DNA from: Vermamoeba vermiformis
Taxonomy: Eukaryota > Tubulinea > Echinamoebida
DNA: 64,000 nucleotides
Direction: 5' to 3'
NCBI GenBank assembly: GCA_045837725.1
Contig: JBEWZL010000163.1
Location: forward strand, 186,001 to 250,000
The notes beneath the pieces are model-generated. The model was not told the DNA's origin. It saw nothing but the letters and a program-made list of their open reading frames with translations, and made no database searches. This document shows, piece by piece, positions 23,063-31,932 of this stretch. Each line of letters begins with the position of its first letter. Positions within the stretch are counted from its first letter, which is position 1. The translations under genes were made by a program, and so were the position numbers.

Positions 23063-24346
23063 ATGCTGACTTCAGCGCCATTACCAGTCACTCATCAGTA
23101 TGACAAGGTAAGCGCGAGTACCTCCATCTGGATGAACCGAAATTGAACCAATTTTTGTAGGCCTTGCTCGAGCCCTATATTCATATAGAACAAACTCAAG
23201 GCAAAGGCATGCGAGAGAAGCTCATCGATGCCTTCAATCAGTGGCTGAAAGTAGATCACGACAAATTGGAGGTGATTAAACAAATCATCACTAAATTACA
23301 TACAGCCAGCTTGCTGTAAGTCGTATAATAATAATAATTATAGTAATTAAGGCAATAGCTAGTTCATCAACTAGCAATCATTATTACCATTGCCGTTTAT
23401 TTTATTTGAAAAACGGACTTTAACGAAGCAATTATTGCATTATTGCCATATTAACTCATTCACTATTGTACAGCATCGATGATATTGAAGACAATTCCAA
23501 GCTACGTCGCGGAGTGCCAGTGGCGCACCACATCTTCGGAGTGGCGAGCACGATCAACTGCGCCAACTACGTCTACTTTGAGTCCCTCGACATGCTCTAC
23601 AAGCTGCACAATCCCGCTGCGATTGGTGTGTTTGTCGGTGAGTCACGTGATCACGCGTACTGTGAGTGACTGACACGTGTCACAGAGGAGCTCGTCAATC
23701 TGCACCGCGGCCAGGGCTACGACATTCTGTGGCGCGACACGAGCACGTGTCCGAGTGAGGCCGAGTACACGCAGATGGTGCTGGACAGTGAGTAGCTGCG
23801 CCACTGCTCGCGGTCTGACTAACACTCACTGCAGAGACTGGCGGCCTGTTGCGACTCGGTGTGCGACTGATGCAGAGTTTCAGTGCGTGTCGCGCAGATC
23901 TGATACCACTCGTGAACACGTTCAGCTTGTACTATCAGATACGCGACGACTACATCAACTTGCAGTCGAGTGCCTACATGCAGAACAAGTCATTCTGCGA
24001 GGACTTGACGGAGGGCAAGTTCTCCTATCCCATCATTCACTCCATACGCGCCACTCCGCACGATCATCGCCTGCTCAGTAAGTACCGCGGTGCACTTGTC
24101 ACGTGCTGTGTTGATTGACACCTGTCAAGTACTCACGCTCAGTCCGCAGACATTCTGAAGCGCAAGACAGACGACGAGGACACGAAGCGCTATGCCGTGC
24201 AGGTGATGACCAACACGCAGTCCTTCAAGTACACCTTGGACACGCTGCAACAACTCGAGCAGCAGATCCGCAATCAGATCTGCACGCTGGGCGGCAATGC
24301 GTACATTGATCGCATCATTGACTATCTCACCAACAATCTCATTTAA
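23063..24346 (+). CDS. GGPS1: Geranylgeranyl diphosphate synthase
   Basis: About six exons encode roughly 300 residues, the usual size. The first aspartate-rich motif is [12 protein letters not shown], and the second (DDYINL) has the DDxxN form seen in animal and fungal GGPP synthases. [11 protein letters not shown] matches the chain-length region of human GGPS1, and [11 protein letters not shown] follows. The enzyme extends FPP with IPP to GGPP for protein prenylation and isoprenoids. One intron contains the exact palindrome TGACACGTGTCA ending 3 nt before the acceptor (23671-23682), and another contains TGACACCTGTCA (24116-24127). Confidence 0.96.
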
Positions 24347-24482
24347 TCGCTGCACCATACTACTGTACATACGTGTAAATACAAAGCATCGCATCACACA
24401 AGTGTTTTAAAACAGCGTTGTATTCAGTCCGTACACAGGGCAATGTCAGCACTATAATAATACTGACACTAGAGTTGAGTAT

Positions 24483-25067
24483 TTACATGCGATCAATAGC
24501 GTTGCTGACTACCGCGGAGGTCACGTAGTTCACCGCCATGTTCTTCAGTTTGCGGCGTGCTTGACGGGCACAGCGGATGTAGCCGACGAGATTCGCGTAG
24601 CCCAACACCGCGCCCAGCACGCAGCGCACGAGATTGAACGGCGACAAGATGTCGAACAGCGCGGCCACACCGAGCACGGTCCAAGCGATGGGTGTGAGTG
24701 CAGTGCTGATCCAGAACAGCCGTACCTCGTGCGGTGAGAGCAGTGCGCGGTCCTCCAAGCTCTCGAAGATCCACTGCGACTTGCCGTCCTCGCGCACTTC
24801 GTTCCACCACCGCAGTCCCACCAGCAAGCGACCACTCACATTCTTCACGGTCCAGAAGTCAAACACCAAGAACAGCACGCAGAGAATGAAGGGTATAATG
24901 TCGACACCGCCTGTGGGTATCAGCCAGCCGAATAAATACGTCACAAAGGCTGCGATTTTGAACAGCAGATGGAACACCACTGCCACTGGATGACGTGCTT
25001 TTTTGACGTGGGGTGCGATAGGTGCAGCACCGGGGTCTTGATTGACATATATTGTAGTGTCTTGCAT
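24483..25067 (-). CDS. TVP23: Golgi membrane protein TVP23 (FAM18)
   Basis: A single exon encodes 194 residues, normal for the family. The signature FHLLFKIAAFVTYLF, FDFWTVKNVSGRLLVGLRWW and WIFES runs through four hydrophobic segments, with both ends predicted cytosolic. TVP23 works with Yip-family proteins in late Golgi and trans-Golgi vesicle transport. No intron is needed. The gene is divergent from CGR1 and tail-to-tail with GGPS1 (136 bp). Confidence 0.95.
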   Translation of the reverse strand: MQDTTIYVNQDPGAAPIAPHVKKARHPVAVVFHLLFKIAAFVTYLFGWLIPTGGVDIIPFILCVLFLVFDFWTVKNVSGRLLVGLRWWNEVREDGKSQWIFESLEDRALLSPHEVRLFWISTALTPIAWTVLGVAALFDILSPFNLVRCVLGAVLGYANLVGYIRCARQARRKLKNMAVNYVTSAVVSNAIDRM

Positions 25068-25470
25068 GTCTGTCGCTGATGAGCCGTGTTAGTCCAGCGT
25101 GTGCGGAATTACGAAAAATAATAAAAAAAAATCAAACGATAATTCTCTATAATACAGCAGTGCTCATAATCAACTGACACGCATGTGGATATGTGTGATA
25201 TAATATATACGCACATGCGCCGTGGCTGTAATCAAATTATTGCAAATAAAATCAACCAGTGACTTACACGTAATTAATGAGCTCTGTTACAGCTAGAATA
25301 AGCTCTATAATAATAGCAAATAAGTGATATATACAATGCAGCCAATACGCGATGTATTGTGCTTAGTTAATACGTGTTTGGAAAATAACGCAAAGCAACA
25401 ATTTTTCTATTTTTCACAATCGCACACGAGCTCGAACACACGTCAATTATAGCATCAATATATATACAGC
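25068..25470. other. Divergent intergenic region between TVP23 and CGR1
   Basis: About 400 bp of AT-rich sequence with several TATATA runs. It must hold both promoters. I see no extra reading frame or RNA gene, and none of the recurrent 12-bp palindromes that fill nearby genes. Confidence 0.4.
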
Positions 25471-26136
25471 ATGTCTACTGACAACAACAAAGAAGAAAAG
25501 TCCCTCAGTCTCTCCAAATCTAAAGCCGGAGAACCAGTGCGAGGCAAACCTGTCAGTGGCAGAAACTGGAAAGCAGTCAAAACACAACGGTAATATGCGC
25601 GCATTTACAATCAATATCGTGGCATTATTATGGTGTCGAATGGAGTGCAAGCAGTGCTCTGTTCGTCGGATCGTTAATTCAGATCGCGATCAGATCCAGA
25701 AAGGATAACATCAATTCCAGTACCTGAATTAAATTATATCAATGCTGTAAATAATAGTTACTAAAAATCATTTTTAGCACGTCAACGTTAATTAAATCCA
25801 AGCCCAAGCGCAAGACGTGGGAAGAGAAGACAGCGGAGCGCAAGAGGCGCGAGGCAATGAAAGACTTCGAAAAAGAACTCAAAGAGGCGCAAGAGGCTGA
25901 ACGACTGCGCGAGATTGAGCGCATCAAAGAGAATCGCAAACGTCGCGCTGAGAACGAGAACAAATCTGTTCAATATCAAGTGGTACGTGACAGTCCATGT
26001 CCTTATTAGTCACGTTAACTCTCATATTACATTGCTAACTGCTTACCGTCTGTAGATTACCGATACAAACAAGATCAAGAAGATGAGCAAGAAACAGATG
26101 CGACACGTGCGCAGATTGGCAGATGTGAATAAATAA
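25471..26136 (+). CDS. CGR1: rRNA-processing protein CGR1 / CCDC86
   Basis: Three exons encode about 130 residues. The core GKPVSGRNWKAVKTQR, spliced to TSTLIKSKPKRKTWEEKTAER, is the family hallmark. A long, highly charged helix of Arg/Lys/Glu follows, and the protein ends in KIKKMSKKQMRHVRRLADV. CGR1 acts in the nucleolus in 60S subunit assembly. The second exon's acceptor is CATTTTTAG, one base off the CTATTTTTAG word that recurs elsewhere. The end reads AATAAATAA, so the stop overlaps a polyadenylation signal. Confidence 0.92.
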
Positions 26137-26222
26137 CGAATATTACACGTGTATATATGAGATAGGTGTTTATTAACAAATAATAAGGGACTCAGAAGGC
26201 CCCTCGTCTTTACAATTGACAT

Positions 26223-27735
26223 TTAAGAGCGGATCTGGAACTTGCCAGCCTTAGTAATCGCGCGTACACCCTTGTAGGGGTTGTAAGTAACATTGTGCAC
26301 ATTGAGCGAGTCTACTTTGAGTCCACTCGTGCTGTGCATGAGCACCAAGAAATCGACGAGAATGATCGGATTTGACTCCGGTACGGGCTGACCACTGATC
26401 AGCGACACTGTGCCTTCGAGTACGGGTATCTTGTCGTTCTTGCCGATCTTGCCTATAGTCCACTTGCACACCTTGCTCATCTCATCGTAGTGCACTTGAC
26501 CGACATTGGCGCTCAGTGTCGCACTGCCACCGATGGATTTGGGGAAGGGAATGGTGAGCGCGACATTCTCGAGCACGCGATCGGGGCTGGGCAGTTTAGG
26601 CACCACTTGTATATGCACCTTGCCGCCGAGCTCGTTGAATGTGATCACGGGCTGAATGAACAGCGGGAATGCAAAGTGCGAGCCGAATGCGCCGCTGCTC
26701 GACATGCTGCTGGCCACACTGGGACTGCTGCTGCCGGGGGTGCCGCGCGCAATGAACTGCATCAGCGTGAACTGGCCGTCGGGGGGCACGAAGGAGATGA
26801 TCTGCTCGTTCAGCCAGCGCGCCAATCTGACGCAGGGGTGGAAGGCAACGTCATCGAGCAGGCGCGGATTGGTGAAGCGCAGCGTGAGGTCGGGCATGGC
26901 ACTGAGATGCGACTGCACCTGCACGGAGCCAATCACATCGGCCTTGATCACCGCACCGCTCTTGTCCAGCACCGCATCGATCTCCTCCACAATGTCCATG
27001 TACAGCTCGTTGGCGGTGTACTTGGCATTCTGACGGCGCCAGTACACGGTGCTCGTCGTGCCATCAGGCAGCACGCCACTCAGCTGCTTGGGACCGCGCG
27101 AGCCGATCTGATCTTTGAGTCCCGAGAGCAGTGAGGGCACGCCTATCATCTCCCACAACATGTTGGGCTCGAGGGTCATGACATTGCCACCATCGCACAT
27201 CTCATCGAGCAGCTGGTACACGGTGACAAAGTTGTCTTTGAGCAGCTCTTCTGTCAGGCCATTGAAGTAGTCCTTGAACACATCTGCCGCTCTGTTCAAG
27301 AACTCAATCACCAGCAGTGGCGAGCTGTCGTGTACCAGCACTGCGAGCAGATACAGATTGTTGCGCTTCACGTGCACGAGATTGTACTTGGTGGTCGCGA
27401 TCACGGGCTGGATGGCAGCTTCAGACTCGCTGCTCGGTGATACTGTGGTGGAAGGTGGTGCAGCAGGTGATGCAGAGGCCTTGACATCGGTCTGTTTTTT
27501 TGAGATCTCGTCCCAGAATGTGTCGCATATTGTTCTGCTGATCAGACCTCGGTAGTGTCGTTCAATAATCACCTCGCTGTCATTGTAATAATTTTATTAT
27601 TATTCATCCATATGTATTTTTTTAATGCTATTAATCTGAGGGCTAATTAAATTCTTGAATGGAATATTTTTAAAAATTATTGATCAGATCTGTTTTGTCT
27701 TACCCGACATGATTAAGAATAAATATGCTCTGCAT
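26223..27735 (-). CDS. AP3M1: AP-3 adaptor complex mu subunit
   Basis: Two exons encode about 460 residues. The short first exon (27735 to about 27703) reads MQSIFILNHVG and splices in frame to EVIIERHYRG, reproducing the longin-type start of AP-3 mu. The second exon carries PPLLVIEFLNRAADVFKDYF-like sequence, the linker WRRQNAKYTANELYMDIVEEID, and the MHD with AMPDLTLRFTNPRLLDDVAFHPCVR. The complex sorts cargo from the trans-Golgi or endosomes to lysosome-related organelles. Its MHD would bind YxxΦ signals. The gene is head-to-head with GNL1 (154 bp). Confidence 0.95.
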
Positions 27736-27889
27736 TTTGTCTACAACACTACAAGATCAAAGTGAGCTCTGTAATTGTGCACGATACAACGAGGGACTAA
27801 GATACGCCCATTCTTTTTTTTTCGTGTTTTTTCAATGTCAGTCAAACTGCTTTGAACTTTCCAACACGAGCACAGGACATGTGAACACA

Positions 27890-29631
27890 ATGAACAGACG
27901 CAAACCGTATTCGGGCAAGAAGAAGAAGCAATATTTGCAAGAGAAGCGCGCTAAGAAAGCGAACAATAATGATGAAACAGATCAGCCAGGTAAAAATTCC
28001 AGAATTATTCGAAATTTTAAAATAATAATTCAAAAAAATTCTGAATGCACCGTACAACGAATGCTAGTACACTATACGATGCACAAATGACTGACACACG
28101 AGCAGAGACCAGTACACGCGCACGTGGCCCAGGTCGCGCGGTGACTGGCCCTGGTAGAGAACTCAGCAGCCCTGGTAGACCACTCAGCGATCAGCTGCGC
28201 ACGGTGTTTGAGCGCGAGAGTCGTCAGGTGATTGAACAGCGCGTGGAGAGTGCGAAACAGCCGCTGACACGTGACAGTCACGTGACTGAACAGTACTACA
28301 CGCACGTGATCGATATACCCGTGCGACCAGCCTGGAGCTACGACGAGGACAAAAATAGCCTCGAACAGCGCGAGCGGAGCTATTTTAAGGCGTGGCTCGC
28401 GGAGATTTATCGGAGATATCCCGTGGAGCGACTGAACTATTTTGAGCACAATCTCGAAGTGTGGCGCCAACTGTGGCGTGTAACGGAGCTGAGTGACGTG
28501 CTGCTGATGTTGGTCGATGTCAGACACCCACTCGTGCACTTCAGTCCCGCGCTGTACCACCACGTGACGCGTCGGCTGCACAAGCACGTGATCGTCGTGC
28601 TCACCAAGTGCGATCTCGTCACACGCGAGCACGTGGACAAGTGGCGCAAGTACTTTGCACATCACGTGCCCGATCTGCGCGTGGTGGCATTCAGCTCGTA
28701 CCGCACTGATCACGTGGTCGAGGCTGAGGACAAGAAACGCCAAAAAAGGAAATTGAGGTACAACCCTGACGGCGTGGAGGAGTTGTGGCAGGTGATTGAC
28801 AGTTTACAAATTAAGAAAAGTGGTCACGTGGTCAATCTTGGAGCTGAGACACGTGATCAGCCACGTGACAGCGAAGAATTCGAGGAAGATTCGAGTGACG
28901 AGGAGAGCGCGACACCGACGAGCGAGTCACGTGACGAGGATGACCGCGAGTCCGTGGAGAGCAGTCACGTGACACTGGGTCTGATTGGTCATCCTAATGT
29001 GGGCAAGAGCACGCTGATCAATGCGCTCAAGGGCCGCAAGGTGTGCAGCACATCGCGCACGCCAGGACACACCAAGTGGCGCCAGACCATCTATCTCACG
29101 CCACAGCTCATGCTCTGCGACTGTCCGGGACTCGTGTTTCCTTATTTGGATATGCCCAAGCCACTGCAAGTGCTCTGTGGCATCTATCCCCTCGCTCAGC
29201 TGCGCGAGCCCTATTCAGCGCTGCATTATCTCGCGACACGTGTGCCCGTGGAACAGCTCTATCAGCTGCAGCCCATCAACGGCGAGCCCTGGTCAGGGTA
29301 TCACGTGGCACAGGCCTACGCACACAAGCGCGGCTACATGACCAAAGGCGGCAATTACGACACGCACCGCGCAGCCCTGGAGCTGTTGCGTGAAGTGCTT
29401 GACGGGCGCATATTGATGGCACTCAGTCCGGACACAGCTGCACTCGATCTCGCTGCTGCTGTGGCGAGTCTGTCAAAGCCTGCTGAAGAGCTCAAGCTGA
29501 TCGTTGAACCTGAGCGCAAGGACCACGAGAGCAGTGAGAGCGAAGAGCACGAGAGTAGTGAGGAGAGTGAAGAGAGTGAAGAGCTGGTCAGTAATGTGAA
29601 CAACAGGTTTGCTGCATTGGACTTGGAATAA
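27890..29631 (+). CDS. GNL1: GNL1/HSR1-type circularly permuted GTPase
   Basis: Two exons encode about 560 residues. The start MNRRKPYSGKKKKQYLQEKR matches GNL1. GTPase motifs come in permuted order: TKCDL (G4) before GHPNVGKST (G1), then RTPGHTK (G2) and DCPG (G3). YlqF/YawG family GTPases serve ribosome assembly and nucleolar traffic. An acidic serine-rich insert precedes G1, and an SE-rich tail ends the protein. The coding sequence holds 15 CACGTG hexamers between 28121 and 29307, in more than one reading frame. The stop overlaps AATAAA twice. Confidence 0.95.
28121..29307. repeat. Fifteen CACGTG hexamers inside the GNL1 coding exon
   Basis: Copies start at 28121, 28268, 28279, 28313, 28561, 28585, 28630, 28663, 28711, 28825, 28850, 28862, 28928, 28966, 29237 and 29302 (the count is 15-16 depending on whether the adjacent pair at 28850/28862 is split). 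About 0.3 would be expected by chance in 1.2 kb. Some encode His-Val in frame, while others fall as xCA-CGT-Gxx (Ser/Thr-Arg-Asp). One dipeptide or codon bias therefore does not explain them. Confidence 0.85.
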
Positions 29632-29789
29632 ATAAAATGTACATAGGCATACTTTCATTCCTGTCCGCCAAATTTTTTTGTGGACATTGAGACGTCCGCC
29701 TCTGGATTAGAGCAAAATAAGGGTAAGCAAGCTGTGAAGTCAGTCGTGGGTGACAGTTTCAGTCCTTGAGCAGCTACCGAGCCATACAA

Positions 29790-29935
29790 AAAATTACAAC
29801 TCATGTATGCCAGCTGGGATTTGAACTGGGCTTCTGCATGGTTGCCAACCCAACGTCCACTACCTGCCTCAGGAGCCGAAACATTCTGGATAGCCGAGCG
29901 AGGCGCCATCCTCCCATGTTATAGGTGCAAGGTAT
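29790..29935 (-). mobile_element. SINE-like copy with a tRNA B-box
   Basis: Read on the minus strand, it begins CTCGGCTATCCAGAATGTT, passes GGCAGGTAGTGGACGTTGGG, and has AGTTCAAATCCC, which fits the pol III B box. A T-rich tract follows. The head is shared with a second copy on the plus strand at 31195-31285. Two diverged copies in opposite orientation support a dispersed element. I cannot identify a clear A box, so the tRNA origin is an inference. Confidence 0.6.
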
Positions 29936-29999
29936 TTTCAAAGTTTGAGTGGTATTGCTGGGTTTGCATCATTTATACTTTTTTATGTTGTAACTTTGT

Positions 30000-31030
30000 C
30001 CACTGGTGGCAAACATATGGGAGGAATATGCTTAACCACATACATGGCATATAGAAATCCAATTAAAAACCGACTATATAATGTATGGTTGGTGGACTAC
30101 ATCCACCCTGCAATAGAACAAAGATTGACCCACTTGTGCCAAACTTTGCCAGCACCAACGGGCCCAAAAATCATTGTTGGAGGCTTCGGGCTAGCACTGG
30201 AGGCTGAAAATGACATTGGCGGACGTCCTGGGACGCTGCGTCTGGTGATGTTAGTAATTGACCTACTTATACCAAACTTGGCCATTAGCATCAGTGAACC
30301 CAAGAAGCACTACTATTGGCGTCAGGAGGTTTTGGGCTAAACGCCAGAGGCTGAAAATGGCAATGTTCTGCAAAGAACTTAAGTACCAGAACTTTGTTCT
30401 ATTGGCCGCAATACCATTGAAACTTTGGCAACACCTAGATCTATCACTATCTAACAAGAAAATGTAAGTAATCATCAAAGATATTGTAGTGGCGACAATT
30501 TGTAAATTTTCAGCATTTAGTATGAACCCACCCACCAGCACGTGTTTGGTACAACCAACTATACATATTTTATGCACCACTGAACTTTGGCTACAATGCA
30601 TTGTCACCTAGCTATGAAAATTTTTTTGAATCATCTACACTTTTTTATGTTGTAACTTTGTCCAGTATGGTGGCAAACCTTGTTATAACGAGGGATATGC
30701 TTAATCATATACATGGCATATGAAATCTGTTGAAATCTTCATACTATATGATGTATGGTCGGCGGACGTGCGGTCATTGGCGGACGTCCAATTTTTGCTG
30801 AACGGGACGTCCCATTGTTCTACAAAGAACTTCAGCACTAGAAATCTTATTAAAATCTTCATACTAATGATGTATGGTTGGCGGACGTGGGGTCCGTAAT
30901 TTTGTCCAGCTGGTGGCAAACCTTTGTAGAATGAAGCTATGCTTAATAGAAACTATTAAAATCTTCATACTTTATGATGTATGGTTGGTGGATGTGCAGT
31001 CCCTGGCCAACGTCCAATTTTTGTTGTTTT
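30000..31030. repeat. Diverged repeat family with GATGTATGGTTGG and GGCGGACGT units
   Basis: Two blocks share the order TTATGTTGTAACTTTGTCCA, a TGGTGGCAAAC box, ATGCTTAA and ACATGGCATAT (about 29980-30060 and 30645-30725). A unit built around GATGTATGGTTGGTGGAC recurs near 30080, 30750, 30865 and 30975. GGCGGACGT occurs at about 30220, 30760, 30780 and 30880, and in reverse near 29690. The pattern suggests several insertions or local duplications of one unknown non-coding element. Confidence 0.6.
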
Positions 31031-31194
31031 GATGGGCCACAAATGCAACAAAAAGTAGCACCCTGTTGGTTTGGTGCTCTTCACATGACATACAGAAGCC
31101 TTCATCCTTTCTGCTGGTGGCTGGCTGGACTAGTAATAACTGGGGGATGTCCGCTTATAAACTCTATGGCAGCAGCCAGACCAAACGGAAGATG

Positions 31195-31285
31195 GCCAGT
31201 CCGGCTCGGCTCGGCTATCCGGAACGTTCTGGCTATCCGGAGGCAGGTGGTGGAAACTTGGGTTAACCATACAGGAGGTCGGCCA
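31195..31285 (+). mobile_element. Second SINE-like copy (plus strand)
   Basis: It shares the head of the minus-strand copy at 29790-29935: CGGCTATCCGGAACGTT, then GGAGGCAGGTGGTGGAAAC and TTGGGTTAACCATAC. After the shared head it runs into a GGCC-rich array instead of a B box, so the copy looks truncated or composite. Confidence 0.55.
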
Positions 31286-31350
31286 GGCCAAGTTGGCCAG
31301 TGTGGCCGGCCAAGCCTTTGTGGCCGGCCCGGCCAGTCTGGCCGGCCAGG
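31266..31350. repeat. GGCC-rich array, arm 1
   Basis: Repeated GGCCGGCC/TGGCCGG words with GGCCAGGCCAAGTTGGCCAG. It matches the reverse complement of the array at 31672-31745 over the first 30 or so bases, so the two form an inverted repeat about 320 bp apart. GC content is far above the surrounding DNA. Confidence 0.7.
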
Positions 31351-31479
31351 TATGTAGGTATGGTACAATGCACCAACTGGTGCGTCTGTACATATGAGGC
31401 AGTAGTATACATATTACAGCACCATTGGCTGATAACAAACCACTAGTAACTGACATCCAGAAAAATAAAAAAATGGCAG

Positions 31480-31640
31480 ACGGCAGGAATTGAACCTGGG
31501 ACTGTATGGCTACTCAGATTTTTTCGAAGTCCAATAAATAAAAAATCCAAGCAGATACCAGGAATTGAACCCAGGGCAACCACCCCCCCATACAAACTTA
31601 CCATAAAATTTTGCCTACAGCAGGAATTGAACCTGCTCCT
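31480..31640 (-). mobile_element. Three tandem tRNA T-arm-like copies (pol III B boxes)
   Basis: On the minus strand GGTTCAATTCC occurs exactly three times, near 31623, 31561 and 31486, spaced about 62 and 75 bp apart. The first copy has a perfect T-arm (GCAGG, 7-nt loop TTCAATT, CCTGC), and the second and third have one or two mismatches. At least the second and third are followed by a T-rich tract like a pol III stop. No matching acceptor, D or anticodon arms are visible, so these are SINE-type relics and not tRNA genes. Confidence 0.65.
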
Positions 31641-31671
31641 GCATCCTTCCTGGCAAAATTACTAAGTCCTA

Positions 31672-31745
31672 CCGGCCGGCCTGGCCGGACCGGCCGCCCT
31701 GACCAAACTGGCCACCCTGGCCAATTTGGCCTGGCCGCCCCCCAC
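31672..31745. repeat. GGCC-rich array, arm 2
   Basis: CCGGCCGGCCTGGCCGG followed by CCACCCTGGCCAATTTGGCC and GGCCGCC. Its reverse complement closely resembles arm 1 (GGCCAGGCCAAATTGGCCAG against GGCCAGGCCAAGTTGGCCAG). The B-box trio sits between the two arms. Confidence 0.7.
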
Positions 31746-31932
31746 AGGGCTAAGTACAAATCCCATAACATGTTTCCTTGTCCTCCCACACGTAAAGTCA
31801 GATCTGGCGTACATTACTGCTAGACAGATTCTCTTTCTTTCTAACTAGTAGCTTCCTGAAACTAAACCCCACATATGGATTGAGATTCCATGAAAAAGTC
31901 ACAGGCAGAAATTGCAAATATCAGCAAGGAAT

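Larger units (their letters stand above)
29632..31932. repeat. Gene-free 2.3-kb repeat island
   Basis: This is the only long gene-poor stretch in the window. It contains at least three kinds of repeat, listed separately: tRNA-derived SINE-like copies, a family of GGCGGACGT-containing units, and two inverted GGCC-rich arrays. No reading frame here looks like a protein. The composition differs sharply from the gene-dense flanks, suggesting accumulated mobile sequence. Confidence 0.8.

Noticed and set aside
28121-29307. CACGTG excess as mere His-Val codon preference
   Set aside because: Many copies are out of that frame and encode Ser/Thr-Arg-Asp, so codon choice alone does not account for it.
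31480-31640. Three B-box-like sequences as tRNA genes
   Set aside because: Only T-arm-like stems and a T-rich tail are present. No acceptor, D or anticodon arms can be folded, and the copies are in tandem, so I list them as SINE-like relics.
31266-31745. GGCC arrays as a CRISPR array
   Set aside because: Units vary in length, have no unique spacers, and the host is a eukaryote.
29632-31932. Retroelement or LTR element in the repeat island
   Set aside because: I see no terminal direct repeats, primer-binding site or coding remnant, so nothing supports it.
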